Shown one piece after another: positions 30,524 to 39,808 of a DNA stretch of 64,000 nt. The notes under the pieces are model-generated. The model ran no database searches, was not told the origin of the DNA, and worked only from the letters and a program-made list of their open reading frames with translations. Origin of the DNA: an uncultured Arenicella sp. (GTDB lineage: Bacteria; Pseudomonadota; Gammaproteobacteria; Arenicellales; Arenicellaceae); assembly GCA_938048185.1 (NCBI GenBank), contig CALIVT010000030.1:56576-120575 (forward strand). Direction: 5' to 3'. The position numbers and the translations under genes are program-made. Each line of letters begins with the position of its first letter. Position 1 is the stretch's first letter.

Positions 30524-31549
30524 ATGTCCAAGAAAGAAAACGCGGATGGGGTCAAGCCGGACGACCATCAGCCTGCTGACGTCACCCGCAAAGGTGAGGA
30601 CCATCAGCCAGTAGATAGCGAACTGCAAAACATTATTGAAGCCGCATTGTTCGCATCGAAAGCACCGCTGGGCATTAAGAAAATTGTTGAGCTCTTTCCT
30701 GACGATGCTCAACCCAGTAAAGTTGATATTCAAAACGTTATATTAAGTTTAGAGCAGCAGTGCGAACATAGAGGCATTGAGTTGCGTCGCATCGGCAACG
30801 GGTGGCGCTATCAGTCAAAAGAAAAGTATTCACCGTGGTTGCGTAAACTCGGTGGTAACAAGACGCCGCGTTATTCACGGGCTTTACTGGAAACACTTTC
30901 TATTATTGCGTATCGCCAACCAGTAACGCGCGGTGATATCGAGGAAATTCGCGGGGTTGGGGTGAGTAGTGACACTATTCGCACCTTAGAGGAGCGCGAT
31001 TGGGTGGCCCAAATTGGTCACCGTGATGTGCCAGGGCGACCGGCGTTATTTGGGACCACTCAAGGGTTCTTAGAATATTTTAATATGACCAGCCTGCGCG
31101 AACTGCCCGAACTTATTGATAAACGTGCACTCGGCGAAATTGCTAAAGATATGAACCTCACGCTGCCAATGGACGGAGTGCAAGACGAAAACGAGGCAGC
31201 ACACTTAAAAGGAGAGCAGCAAGAACAGAGAAATGCGAGTGCTGAGGTTATTGAGTTACATGCCAAGTCTGAGAGCGAAGACAGCCCCGCTGAGGGCTCT
31301 TTAGGCGGAAAAGACGCTGAGGGCTCTTTAGGCGGAACAGACGCTGAAGGCTCTTTAGGCGGAAAAGACGCTGAGGGCTCTTTAGACGGAACAGACGCTG
31401 AGGGCTCTTTAGGCGGAACAGGCGCTGAGGGCTCGTTTGAAGAAACAGCCGATCACCGTGATGAGCTTAACCATGACGGCGTGGAAATCAGTAACGATAG
31501 TGAGTTAGACGATCCTATAGCTGAGCAAGCTGAAGACGACAATGAGTGA
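30524..31549 (+). CDS. scpB: segregation and condensation protein ScpB with acidic repeat tail
   Basis: IIEAALFASKAPLGIKKI, SRALLETLSIIAYRQPVTRGDIEEIRGV; start may be 30503. Confidence 0.94.
   Translation: MSKKENADGVKPDDHQPADVTRKGEDHQPVDSELQNIIEAALFASKAPLGIKKIVELFPDDAQPSKVDIQNVILSLEQQCEHRGIELRRIGNGWRYQSKEKYSPWLRKLGGNKTPRYSRALLETLSIIAYRQPVTRGDIEEIRGVGVSSDTIRTLEERDWVAQIGHRDVPGRPALFGTTQGFLEYFNMTSLRELPELIDKRALGEIAKDMNLTLPMDGVQDENEAAHLKGEQQEQRNASAEVIELHAKSESEDSPAEGSLGGKDAEGSLGGTDAEGSLGGKDAEGSLDGTDAEGSLGGTGAEGSFEETADHRDELNHDGVEISNDSELDDPIAEQAEDDNE
31289..31450 (+). repeat. six in-frame 27-nt repeats inside scpB encoding AEGSLGG(K/T)D
   Basis: Units every 27 nt from 31289; sixth unit diverged (AEGSFEETA). 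Confidence 0.95.
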
Positions 31550-32483
31550 TAAGCTGCAAAAGCTTTTGGCGCACGCGGGTCACGGGTCTCGTCGAGAGAT
31601 TGAAACGTGGATTAGTGACGGCCGAATTTCAGTTAACGGTAAGCGCGCCAAACTAGGCGACCGTGCTGACGCGTCAGACCGAATATTGATCGATGGAAAG
31701 CTTACACAGCTAGCCGAAGTTAATAGCGAGCAAATTAAAGCGCTTATTTATCACAAACCCGAAGGCGAAATTTGTTCACGTAAGGACCCAAAGGGTCGCC
31801 CGACTATTTTTGAAAATCTGCCGGGCATTCCTAACGGGCGTTGGGTGTCGGTCGGGCGTCTAGACTTGAATACCAGCGGTTTGATTTTGCTTACCAATAA
31901 TGGCGAGTTAGCGAATCGACTAATGCACCCCTCGACCGGTTTGGAACGCGAGTATCTCGTGCGTATTCGCGGAGCAGCCTCGGTTGAAACGATTGCGAAG
32001 TTAACGCGCGAAGGTGTTTTGATTGATGGTAAGTTGGCTAAATTCGAACGCGTATTAGCATCCGACATGGCCGAAGAGGGAACTAATCATTGGTATCGAG
32101 TAGTGATTAAAGAGGGCCGTTACCGCGAAGTTAGGCGAATGTGGGATGCCGTCGGACACACTGTTTCACGCTTAAAACGCATCCGCTACGGCACGATCAA
32201 GTTGACGCGCGAGATTAAGCGCGGGCAACACGCAAAAATAGCGCCAAAACAATTAGAAAAATTAGTGAATTCCGTCGACATCGGTGATGAATTCGCGCGC
32301 CAACTGTACTCGTCTCGAAATGCCGATAAAGGATCAAGTAAGGGTGCGAAGAGACCGGTGCGAGCCAGTCGTAAACCGACTGCGCGTGGCGACCGACGAG
32401 CGCCCAGCGCTGGTGGGTCGAGCAGTGCCTCAACCCGCCGTTCGCCGAAGGCAAGCGCTAACATGGGCAGGCGACGCCGCTAG
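31542..32483 (+). CDS. rluB: 23S rRNA pseudouridine synthase RluB
   Basis: N-terminal S4 domain; VGRLDLNTSGLILLTNNGELANRLMHP; basic tail; next to scpB. Confidence 0.93.
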   Translation: MSDKLQKLLAHAGHGSRREIETWISDGRISVNGKRAKLGDRADASDRILIDGKLTQLAEVNSEQIKALIYHKPEGEICSRKDPKGRPTIFENLPGIPNGRWVSVGRLDLNTSGLILLTNNGELANRLMHPSTGLEREYLVRIRGAASVETIAKLTREGVLIDGKLAKFERVLASDMAEEGTNHWYRVVIKEGRYREVRRMWDAVGHTVSRLKRIRYGTIKLTREIKRGQHAKIAPKQLEKLVNSVDIGDEFARQLYSSRNADKGSSKGAKRPVRASRKPTARGDRRAPSAGGSSSASTRRSPKASANMGRRRR

Positions 32484-32486
32484 CTC

Positions 32487-33242
32487 ATGAAAGTCTCAAT
32501 CATCACCGTAGTGTTCAATGCTGAGGACACTATAGGCGATGCGTTAAAATCCGTCGCCTCGCAGACCCACGCAAATATAGAACACATTGTTATTGACGGT
32601 GCCTCTACTGACAATACCTTGAATGTTATTAAGCAGTATTCTGGCAGGCTAACTCATATCGTTAGTGAGCCCGATACCGGCATCTATGACGCGATGAATA
32701 AGGGTATAGGTCTGGCTACTGGCGACGTGATTGGCCTATTAAATGCCGACGATGTGTTGCAAGACGACAGTGTGATAGCGCAGGTGGTCGAGGCGCACAA
32801 CGATCCGACGTTGGACGCTTGTTATGCCGATTTAGTCTACGTTAAATACCATAAGTTAAACCAAGTCACCCGCTATTGGCGGTCGCGTGATTATAAGCCG
32901 GGCTTGTGCTTTCGAGGTTGGATGCCGGCGCACCCAACACTGTATTTAAAACGACGAGTTTACGAGCGTGCAGGGCGTTATGACGTTAGTTTGCACTATC
33001 AAGCTGACTTAGAATTTTGCGCGCGAGTGTTTGAAACCATGGGTATTCAGAGTCGCTATATTCCCAAATTATGGGTGCGCATGCGTCTTGGCGGAGTGAC
33101 CAATGGCAGCATTAGAACCATGGTCAAAGGCAATTGGGAGTCTTATCAGGCGTTGCGGAAATTGGGTTTGAAGCGAGACCCCATTAGTTATTTTTTGATC
33201 AAATTTGCTAGTAAGCTACCGAGTTTTTTCAGGCGCTCCTAG
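32487..33242 (+). CDS. family 2 glycosyltransferase
   Basis: VSIITVVFNAEDTIGDALKSV...IDGASTDNTL, SEPDTGIYDAMNKGI, LNADD. Confidence 0.9.
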   Translation: MKVSIITVVFNAEDTIGDALKSVASQTHANIEHIVIDGASTDNTLNVIKQYSGRLTHIVSEPDTGIYDAMNKGIGLATGDVIGLLNADDVLQDDSVIAQVVEAHNDPTLDACYADLVYVKYHKLNQVTRYWRSRDYKPGLCFRGWMPAHPTLYLKRRVYERAGRYDVSLHYQADLEFCARVFETMGIQSRYIPKLWVRMRLGGVTNGSIRTMVKGNWESYQALRKLGLKRDPISYFLIKFASKLPSFFRRS

Positions 33243-33288
33243 TTTTGATCGTAGGCTTAGCGCACGCGCCGACAACGGTCGCTATTTG

Positions 33289-34038
33289 CTAGACGGTGAG
33301 TCGCTGCCCATGAAACTCGTGGTCCGCCGATAGAATTTTCAGATATGCAGGTGTGATGCTTTGCGGCGTGGGTAAGCTTTCTTGGCTTTCGCCAGGGTGC
33401 GAGCGCCGGCGGAACACCGTTCTGACGGCACCGGGGTCAATCGAATTCACCTTAACATTCGAAACCTTTTCAAGTTCTTGCGCCCAAATGCTCATTTGCG
33501 CTTCAATGCCAGCGTAAGCAATGCTGTATGCGCCCCAATAGGCGGTGGCCTCACGCCCAACGTCGGCAGACGTGAATAATAGCGTTGTTGGGCGCTCTTG
33601 CTTCAATAAAGGCAGCATTGCGCGCGTAAGAATATACGGAGCGTGTAAATTGGTTTGCATCACGTTATTCCAATACGTCAGGTCGTATTGGTCGAGCGGG
33701 CTCGGTGAACCTAACTCCGCCGCGTTGTGCAGTAGCCCATCTAACTGACCAAACTCATCGTGTACCGATTGCGCTAACTGGGTCCCGGTTTCAGGCGTTA
33801 TTTCCATCAAATCTACAGGCAGTATCACCGGCTCAGAAAAACCGCGTTCGACGATTTCATCAAATAATTTTTCTAAGTGACGTGATTTTTTATCGAGCAT
33901 CAGCACGGTAGCGCCGTGCTGGGCCAACGCAATGGTGACCGCCTTGCCGATGCCATCGGCTGCGCCGGTAACCATAATGATTTTGCCGTTTAAATGGGCA
34001 GGGTTTAGCGGTTGATCTTGCCAATCTATTGTAGACAT
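33289..34038 (-). CDS. yciK: short-chain dehydrogenase, YciK family
   Basis: IMVTGAADGIGKA, HNAAELGSPSPLDQYD, YSIAYAGIEAQM (Y replaces usual SYxxxK context), synteny with ubiG. Confidence 0.82.
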   Translation of the reverse strand: MSTIDWQDQPLNPAHLNGKIIMVTGAADGIGKAVTIALAQHGATVLMLDKKSRHLEKLFDEIVERGFSEPVILPVDLMEITPETGTQLAQSVHDEFGQLDGLLHNAAELGSPSPLDQYDLTYWNNVMQTNLHAPYILTRAMLPLLKQERPTTLLFTSADVGREATAYWGAYSIAYAGIEAQMSIWAQELEKVSNVKVNSIDPGAVRTVFRRRSHPGESQESLPTPQSITPAYLKILSADHEFHGQRLTV

Positions 34039-34096
34039 AGGTGTTCAGGTATCGGGCTTAATTTCGAGCGTATGATGGCGATTAGCCTTGCAAACA

Positions 34097-34768
34097 TCAA
34101 GTCTGCGGATGCTTTTCGCGGAGTAATTTGAGCAGGCCGTTGGGCGTGTTTAACATAAAATTCGCGTGCCACTTACTTGGGGCTTCGGTTTCTGCAATAT
34201 AACCCCAAAGTGCTGCGCCTGTGTCCATGCCCGCGGCGTTACCAGCAAGAATATCGCGTTCATGGTCGCCGACGTAAAGACATTCACTGGGCGCCAAATT
34301 TAGTACCATGCAGCTGTGCAGCATTGGGACTGGATCTGGTTTTTTTACTGGCAAACTGTCGCCGCCCAAAAGAATTGCACAACGCTTTAAAAGGCCTAAG
34401 CCCTCGAGCAAATCTTTAGCGAGATGCAGGGGTTTGTTAGTGATTACGCCCCATTTTAAATTATTTTGTTCGCAAAACGCTAAGCACTCATCCATGCCTT
34501 TATAGACAAAGCTGTCGTCTGCCACGTGTTTTTTATAGTCGCCGAGAAACTCTTGAACCAAGTCGGATGTTTGCGCTGGGTCGAGGTCTTGGCCGAAACC
34601 GAATTCGATTAGCGCTTTGCCACCATTCGAAACTAGTTTCGATGCTTGCGCAACGTTGGCGAGCGGTTTGTTGTGATTGGCTAAAACTCGATTTAACGAA
34701 CCGACCATGTCGGGCGCGGTGTCGACCAAAGTGCCGTCGAGGTCTAGAAGTAGGGCTTTTAAATCCAT
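34097..34768 (-). CDS. HAD-superfamily phosphatase, Gph/MupP-like
   Basis: LLLDLDGTLVDTAPDM, GVITNKP, KKPDPVPML, YVGDHERDILAGNAAGM. Confidence 0.9.
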   Translation of the reverse strand: MDLKALLLDLDGTLVDTAPDMVGSLNRVLANHNKPLANVAQASKLVSNGGKALIEFGFGQDLDPAQTSDLVQEFLGDYKKHVADDSFVYKGMDECLAFCEQNNLKWGVITNKPLHLAKDLLEGLGLLKRCAILLGGDSLPVKKPDPVPMLHSCMVLNLAPSECLYVGDHERDILAGNAAGMDTGAALWGYIAETEAPSKWHANFMLNTPNGLLKLLREKHPQT

Positions 34769-34781
34769 GGTGTTTATTATG

Positions 34782-35525
34782 CTAAGCAGTTTTCTTGCAG
34801 TGGATCATATAATTGACGTCGACGCCTGGGGCCAACTTATAGCCTTTTGTAAACGGGTTATAGTGCAGGCCAATCATGCTTTGCAGCTCTAAACCGGCGG
34901 CGCGTGCGTAATCGCTTAGCTCAGACGGTTTAATCAGTTTTTCGTATTCATGCGTGCCGCGCGGTAACAAGTTCAATATGTACTCAGCGCCAACAATCGC
35001 AAACAACCAAGCTTTCGCATTGCGGTTAATGGTCGAGAAGTAAACGTCACCACCCGGTTTAACCATCTTGGCGCACGCGTCTACTACTAAGCTTGGATTT
35101 GGTACGTGCTCTAGCATTTCAAGGCAAGTGACAACGTCGTAGCGCTCTGGTCGCTGTTCGGCTAATTCTTCGGCTGTGATTTTTAGATACTCGACACTCT
35201 CGCCACTCTCAAGCAGGTGTAATTTCGCAACGCTTAACGGCGCCTCGCCCATATCGATGCCGGTAACGTTGGCACCAAACGCAGACATCGCTTCGCTAAT
35301 AAGCCCGCCGCCGCAACCGACATCCAGTAATTTCAAACCTTTAACCGGTGAATGCAAATTAATGAATTCAGTACGTAGCGGGTTGATCGCATGCAGTGGT
35401 CGAAATTCGCTTTCTGGGTCCCACCAGCGAGATGCTAGATCTTCGAATTTTTTAATTTCGTTTGGGTCTACGTTCGTTGCTGCGTTTGATGCTGGGTTTG
35501 ATGATTGTTCAGTGGTATTAGTCAT
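34782..35525 (-). CDS. ubiG: ubiquinone biosynthesis O-methyltransferase UbiG
   Basis: [59 protein letters not shown]. Confidence 0.96.
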   Translation of the reverse strand: MTNTTEQSSNPASNAATNVDPNEIKKFEDLASRWWDPESEFRPLHAINPLRTEFINLHSPVKGLKLLDVGCGGGLISEAMSAFGANVTGIDMGEAPLSVAKLHLLESGESVEYLKITAEELAEQRPERYDVVTCLEMLEHVPNPSLVVDACAKMVKPGGDVYFSTINRNAKAWLFAIVGAEYILNLLPRGTHEYEKLIKPSELSDYARAAGLELQSMIGLHYNPFTKGYKLAPGVDVNYMIHCKKTA

Positions 35526-36843
35526 TTTGACCTGCGGATATTCGCTCGCCCCAATTGGCGGCGTTCTGGAGTAACTGATTGACGTCTAGGTTAGTGAGTC
35601 GTTTATTTGATACTCGTGACTGACCCTGAACCCAAACATCGGTGATTTGCTCGCGTGAGGCGCTGTAGACGATTTGAGAAACCGGATTATAAACGGGTTG
35701 AGTCGATAAATGGTTAAGATCGATTGCGACTAAGTCCGCAGATTTTCCAACTTCAATTGAGCCAATTTCATCTTGTATGTTTAAGGCCTTGGCCCCATTT
35801 ATCGTCGCCATTTCCAATGCTTGCCACGCGGGTAGGGCCTGCGCGTCATTCGCGGTTGTTTTCGCGATTAAACACGCCGTGCGCATTTCACTCAGCATAT
35901 CGAGATCATTGTTGCTCGACGCGCTATCGGTTCCTAAGCAAACATTCGTGCCGGCCTTGAGTAGATCCGCCACTGGGCAATGCCCACTGGCTAACTTCAA
36001 ATTAGACTCGGGGCAATGCACAACATGAATACCTTGCTCAGCACTAAGGCGAACCTCGTCTTGAGTTAACTGTGTCATGTGTACCGCCATCATGCGCGGG
36101 TTCAACAAACCGAGTTGGTGTAATCGAGCAAGCGGCCTGAGACCGCTCGCGTTAACTGCGCTAGTAACTTCGTTGGCAGTTTCGTGTATGTGCATATGTA
36201 TTGGCACATACAGCTCATCGGCATAGGTGCGAACTGTTTCTAATGGTGCATCCGACACCGTGTACGGTGCGTGCGGAGCTATCGTCGTGTTGACACGTGA
36301 GAGTGATCGCACCTCATCGTGGACCGCCATGCCTTTGCTAAAATACTCATCCGGGCCGCTGGCCCATGCGCTCGGGAAATCCAATACAATCATACCCACG
36401 AAGGCCCGCATACCCATGTCTTGGGCTGTTCGCGCAACGATATCTGGGTAAAAGTACATGTCGTTAAAACACGTTGTGCCGCTGAGCAGCATCTCGGCAA
36501 TAGCAAGCTGCGCACCGTCGCGCATGAATTCGGCATTTACCCATTTCGCCTCCGCTGGCCAAATATGGCCCTCTAACCATTCCATTAATGGGACGTCATC
36601 AGCGATACCTCGGAATAGGCTCATCGCGGCATGAGTATGAGCGTTAATCAGGCCAGGAATTAAGGCGTGTGAACCGCGCTCGATGTGCTCAGCGTTAGGA
36701 TATTTTTGCAGCGCCTTGTCGGTGGGGAGTATTGCTAGAATCGCCCCATTTTCGACGATTACCGAATGGTTTTTCAGCACCGTATCTCTGGGAACAACCG
36801 GGATTAACCAGCGCGCGGAGATGATTGTGAGTGAAGTCTGCAT
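35518..36843 (-). CDS. TRZ/ATZ-family amidohydrolase (methylthioadenosine/S-adenosylhomocysteine deaminase-like)
   Basis: [62 protein letters not shown]. Confidence 0.92.
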   Translation of the reverse strand: MQTSLTIISARWLIPVVPRDTVLKNHSVIVENGAILAILPTDKALQKYPNAEHIERGSHALIPGLINAHTHAAMSLFRGIADDVPLMEWLEGHIWPAEAKWVNAEFMRDGAQLAIAEMLLSGTTCFNDMYFYPDIVARTAQDMGMRAFVGMIVLDFPSAWASGPDEYFSKGMAVHDEVRSLSRVNTTIAPHAPYTVSDAPLETVRTYADELYVPIHMHIHETANEVTSAVNASGLRPLARLHQLGLLNPRMMAVHMTQLTQDEVRLSAEQGIHVVHCPESNLKLASGHCPVADLLKAGTNVCLGTDSASSNNDLDMLSEMRTACLIAKTTANDAQALPAWQALEMATINGAKALNIQDEIGSIEVGKSADLVAIDLNHLSTQPVYNPVSQIVYSASREQITDVWVQGQSRVSNKRLTNLDVNQLLQNAANWGERISAGQND

Positions 36844-36940
36844 GGAATTCGGAGTTTGGCGACGCCAAGAGTCAAAGTCACTCTGATTGTAATATATACT
36901 TAGGCGCCTTATGTAGATAAATCAGCGCTTCGCGACAGAC

Positions 36941-37909
36941 ATGCAAATATTAATCACCGGTGCCGCCGGCTTTATTGGTGCGGACCTCAGTCAAAAATTA
37001 TTAAGTCAGGGGCATTCGGTAGTTGGCGTCGATAACATTAACGACTATTACGACGTCTCGCTCAAGCACGCTCGCCTAGCGAATATTCAAGCACACGCGA
37101 AGGCATCGAACTTTCAGTTACATAAAGCGAATATTGAAGACCGCGCGGCAATGGCGGCGTTATTTGAAGGCAATAAGTTTGATGTAGTGGTAAACCTCGC
37201 AGCGCAAGCAGGCGTGCGATATTCAATAGAGAACCCTCAATCGTACATTGACTCAAACTTAGTAGGCTTCGCCAATGTTTTGGAAGGCTGTCGTCATAAC
37301 AAGGTAGGGCACCTAGTCTACGCTTCCTCCAGCTCGGTTTACGGCGCGAATAAAAACTTCCCGTTTTCAGAAAAAGATCGAGTCGACAACCCAGTTTCGC
37401 TGTATGCCGCCACCAAAAAAGCGAACGAATTAATGGCGCACAGTTACGCCCACCTCTACGATATGCGGTGCACTGGTCTAAGGTTCTTCACTGTGTACGG
37501 CCCGTGGGGCAGGCCTGATATGGCCCCGTTTCGCTTCGCTTCGAGAATGCTAAAAGGTGAGGCTATTCCTGTCTACAACAACGGCAATATGATTCGCGAC
37601 TTTACCTATATTGACGATATTACCGAAGGCGTAGTGCGCGTCGCTGAGAGTGAGACAGCGCTTGAGCGTTATAAAACGTATAATATCGGCCGCGGAGAGC
37701 AAGTGCAGCTAATGGACTTTGTCGACGCCCTAAGCCGTCATTTGGGTGTAGAGGCGAAAATAGACATGCTGCCGATGCAAGATGGTGACGTGCCGAGAAC
37801 CATGGCTAATACCGAGCAGCTGCAGAGTGATTTCGACTATCAACCGAGCGTGTCCGTCGACGAGGGTGTTAGGCGGTTTGCTGAGTGGTATAAGAATTAC
37901 TTTAGTTAA
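36941..37909 (+). CDS. NAD-dependent epimerase, UDP-glucuronate 4-epimerase-like
   Basis: ILITGAAGFIGADLSQKLLSQGHSVVGVDNINDYYDVSLKHARL, YASSSSVYGANKNFPFSE, RFFTVYGPWGRPDMA. Confidence 0.92.
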   Translation: MQILITGAAGFIGADLSQKLLSQGHSVVGVDNINDYYDVSLKHARLANIQAHAKASNFQLHKANIEDRAAMAALFEGNKFDVVVNLAAQAGVRYSIENPQSYIDSNLVGFANVLEGCRHNKVGHLVYASSSSVYGANKNFPFSEKDRVDNPVSLYAATKKANELMAHSYAHLYDMRCTGLRFFTVYGPWGRPDMAPFRFASRMLKGEAIPVYNNGNMIRDFTYIDDITEGVVRVAESETALERYKTYNIGRGEQVQLMDFVDALSRHLGVEAKIDMLPMQDGDVPRTMANTEQLQSDFDYQPSVSVDEGVRRFAEWYKNYFS

Positions 37910-37924
37910 AATCTGGGTACGCTA

Positions 37925-39805
37925 TTACCGTATTTCATAGACACTAACCTCATTTTGTGACCACCTGAGTTTAAATTTCTCGTCGCGTTTTTTAATGTGT
38001 TCAAGCAACTCAATTGGGTAATAGTATCTACTGGTTAACCATTGCTCTTTTTGCCAATGATTTGACAGTTCTCCAACTCTACTGTTTGACGCGGGCCGGG
38101 AGTTTACTATGAGTAGTTTGCCTGAATGGCGGTCTAAAGGATTATCGCTATAGTCGTTAAATGAGAAGTGTATAAATTTGTGGTCTCTGAAAAATTTACG
38201 CCTAGGGCTATAGTGCTTCGTCATCCCACTAACCATGTAGCCAGTCATTGGGTCAGTAAGTATCGTCTTTTGAGACTCGATTGTATCGAGAAAATCTAGC
38301 AGGTCTTTATACCCGTATGCGCTCAGACTGCGGTCTGACTTGGTAAGTGACGGCGTGCGACTAAAGTGCCACCCTCCCCACGTGTTCTTATATGGTGTCA
38401 ATAATAACGTTAGTGAGACAATAGGCACTGCGTATAAAGCTCTTTTTAGGCCTTGGGTACTCCTTACTTGTTTAACATAATGTAAAAACAGATCGGCTGC
38501 GACCATATGAATCGGGATGAGATAGCAGAGACGCCAAAGCGTTGTAGAGTTGTAATGACGTAAAAATAGATCGACAAAGAACGGATTTAGTATCGTGAAC
38601 ACAGGACTAAACATTGCGGCGATCACGAATAGATTATCTTTATACCGCTTTATATTTAACAAAAATAATAGGTAAACCAAAGCGCCCCATAGCGTGATAA
38701 CTTGCGCAAATTCTTTACCAAGATTTAAAACTGTCAGTTGAGGAAGGGGCCAGACTCCGGGGCCGAAATCCCATAATCGCCAATGAGCATTTGGTGCCCT
38801 AGCCATATTTTGAGAAGAGTAAAAATAAGCAAAGCCAAAGCCAAGCAAAGCGGTCGCAGCTATGACCCATACTTGACGGGTCGCGACTATTGGGAACCTA
38901 ATGCGTTTATGAACGCTCGCAATAGCCGCGCAGGCTGCTAGGCAAGCAGTCATTACCAGTATATACATCGCCTCTTGAACATGAATTGCCGCCGCGCAAA
39001 TCACCACCAAACCAATCACTAGATAATGTCCAACACTATTCAGGCTTAGTTTGTTATTAAAAATATGCAGCACACTCAATATGCCAAACATATACAACAC
39101 CATGTTTAACATGGTGGGCGCGAGCGTGTAATACCTTGAGTAAGCAAATATCGAAATGCCGAAATGTAAGAAGACAAATAATGTCGCAACACTTGCGATA
39201 GATGCGCGATTGGGATTTTCTTTGAATATTGACCGCGTAAAGAAGTAGCTCGCAATAAGGAATATAGTGCGATTGCTGAAGTCAATAATGTTGACCAGCT
39301 CAATTGTCGATACGGGAGCTATAAAATTGATGCAGGCAAGCAAGTGGTAGAAGACACCAGAACCTTGAAGCAAAAGTTCAGAAGGGTGTAACGATGGACC
39401 CAAGGAGTCAGATTTAATGTTTTTGAGTGCGAATTGGTAGCGTTCTAAGTGGGAGTAGAGGTCGGCGGGCACTTCGTTAAACGGGCCGACCGTAAATTGG
39501 TACACAAGTGAAATTAACGATAAGCCTAAGACTGGAACACAGTAGTCTTTATAGCTAATTATCCGCGGCTTATTCCGGTTCAATAGAATGCCTAACGATA
39601 CAACCAATGCTAGCGCTAAAGCTATTAATAGCTTGTTGGGCGTGATACCTAAATAATTGCTTCCGACAAAGTTTATAGTGAAAATACTATACGATATCGC
39701 AATCACACTAATGAATTGATCGGTCCTTAAGTTCAGTAAGCGGTGCGCAGCTAGGCCAGGTAAGCTGAGCCCTATGAAATATAGTAAAAAGAATAAGAGG
39801 GTCAC
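37925..39805 (-). CDS. polytopic membrane protein of unknown function (626 aa)
   Basis: Many hydrophobic segments and a soluble C-terminal region; lies directly upstream of nothing else on its strand and follows the sugar transferase gene by 3 nt. Confidence 0.75.
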   Translation of the reverse strand: MTLLFFLLYFIGLSLPGLAAHRLLNLRTDQFISVIAISYSIFTINFVGSNYLGITPNKLLIALALALVVSLGILLNRNKPRIISYKDYCVPVLGLSLISLVYQFTVGPFNEVPADLYSHLERYQFALKNIKSDSLGPSLHPSELLLQGSGVFYHLLACINFIAPVSTIELVNIIDFSNRTIFLIASYFFTRSIFKENPNRASIASVATLFVFLHFGISIFAYSRYYTLAPTMLNMVLYMFGILSVLHIFNNKLSLNSVGHYLVIGLVVICAAAIHVQEAMYILVMTACLAACAAIASVHKRIRFPIVATRQVWVIAATALLGFGFAYFYSSQNMARAPNAHWRLWDFGPGVWPLPQLTVLNLGKEFAQVITLWGALVYLLFLLNIKRYKDNLFVIAAMFSPVFTILNPFFVDLFLRHYNSTTLWRLCYLIPIHMVAADLFLHYVKQVRSTQGLKRALYAVPIVSLTLLLTPYKNTWGGWHFSRTPSLTKSDRSLSAYGYKDLLDFLDTIESQKTILTDPMTGYMVSGMTKHYSPRRKFFRDHKFIHFSFNDYSDNPLDRHSGKLLIVNSRPASNSRVGELSNHWQKEQWLTSRYYYPIELLEHIKKRDEKFKLRWSQNEVSVYEIR

Positions 39806-39808
39806 TGA

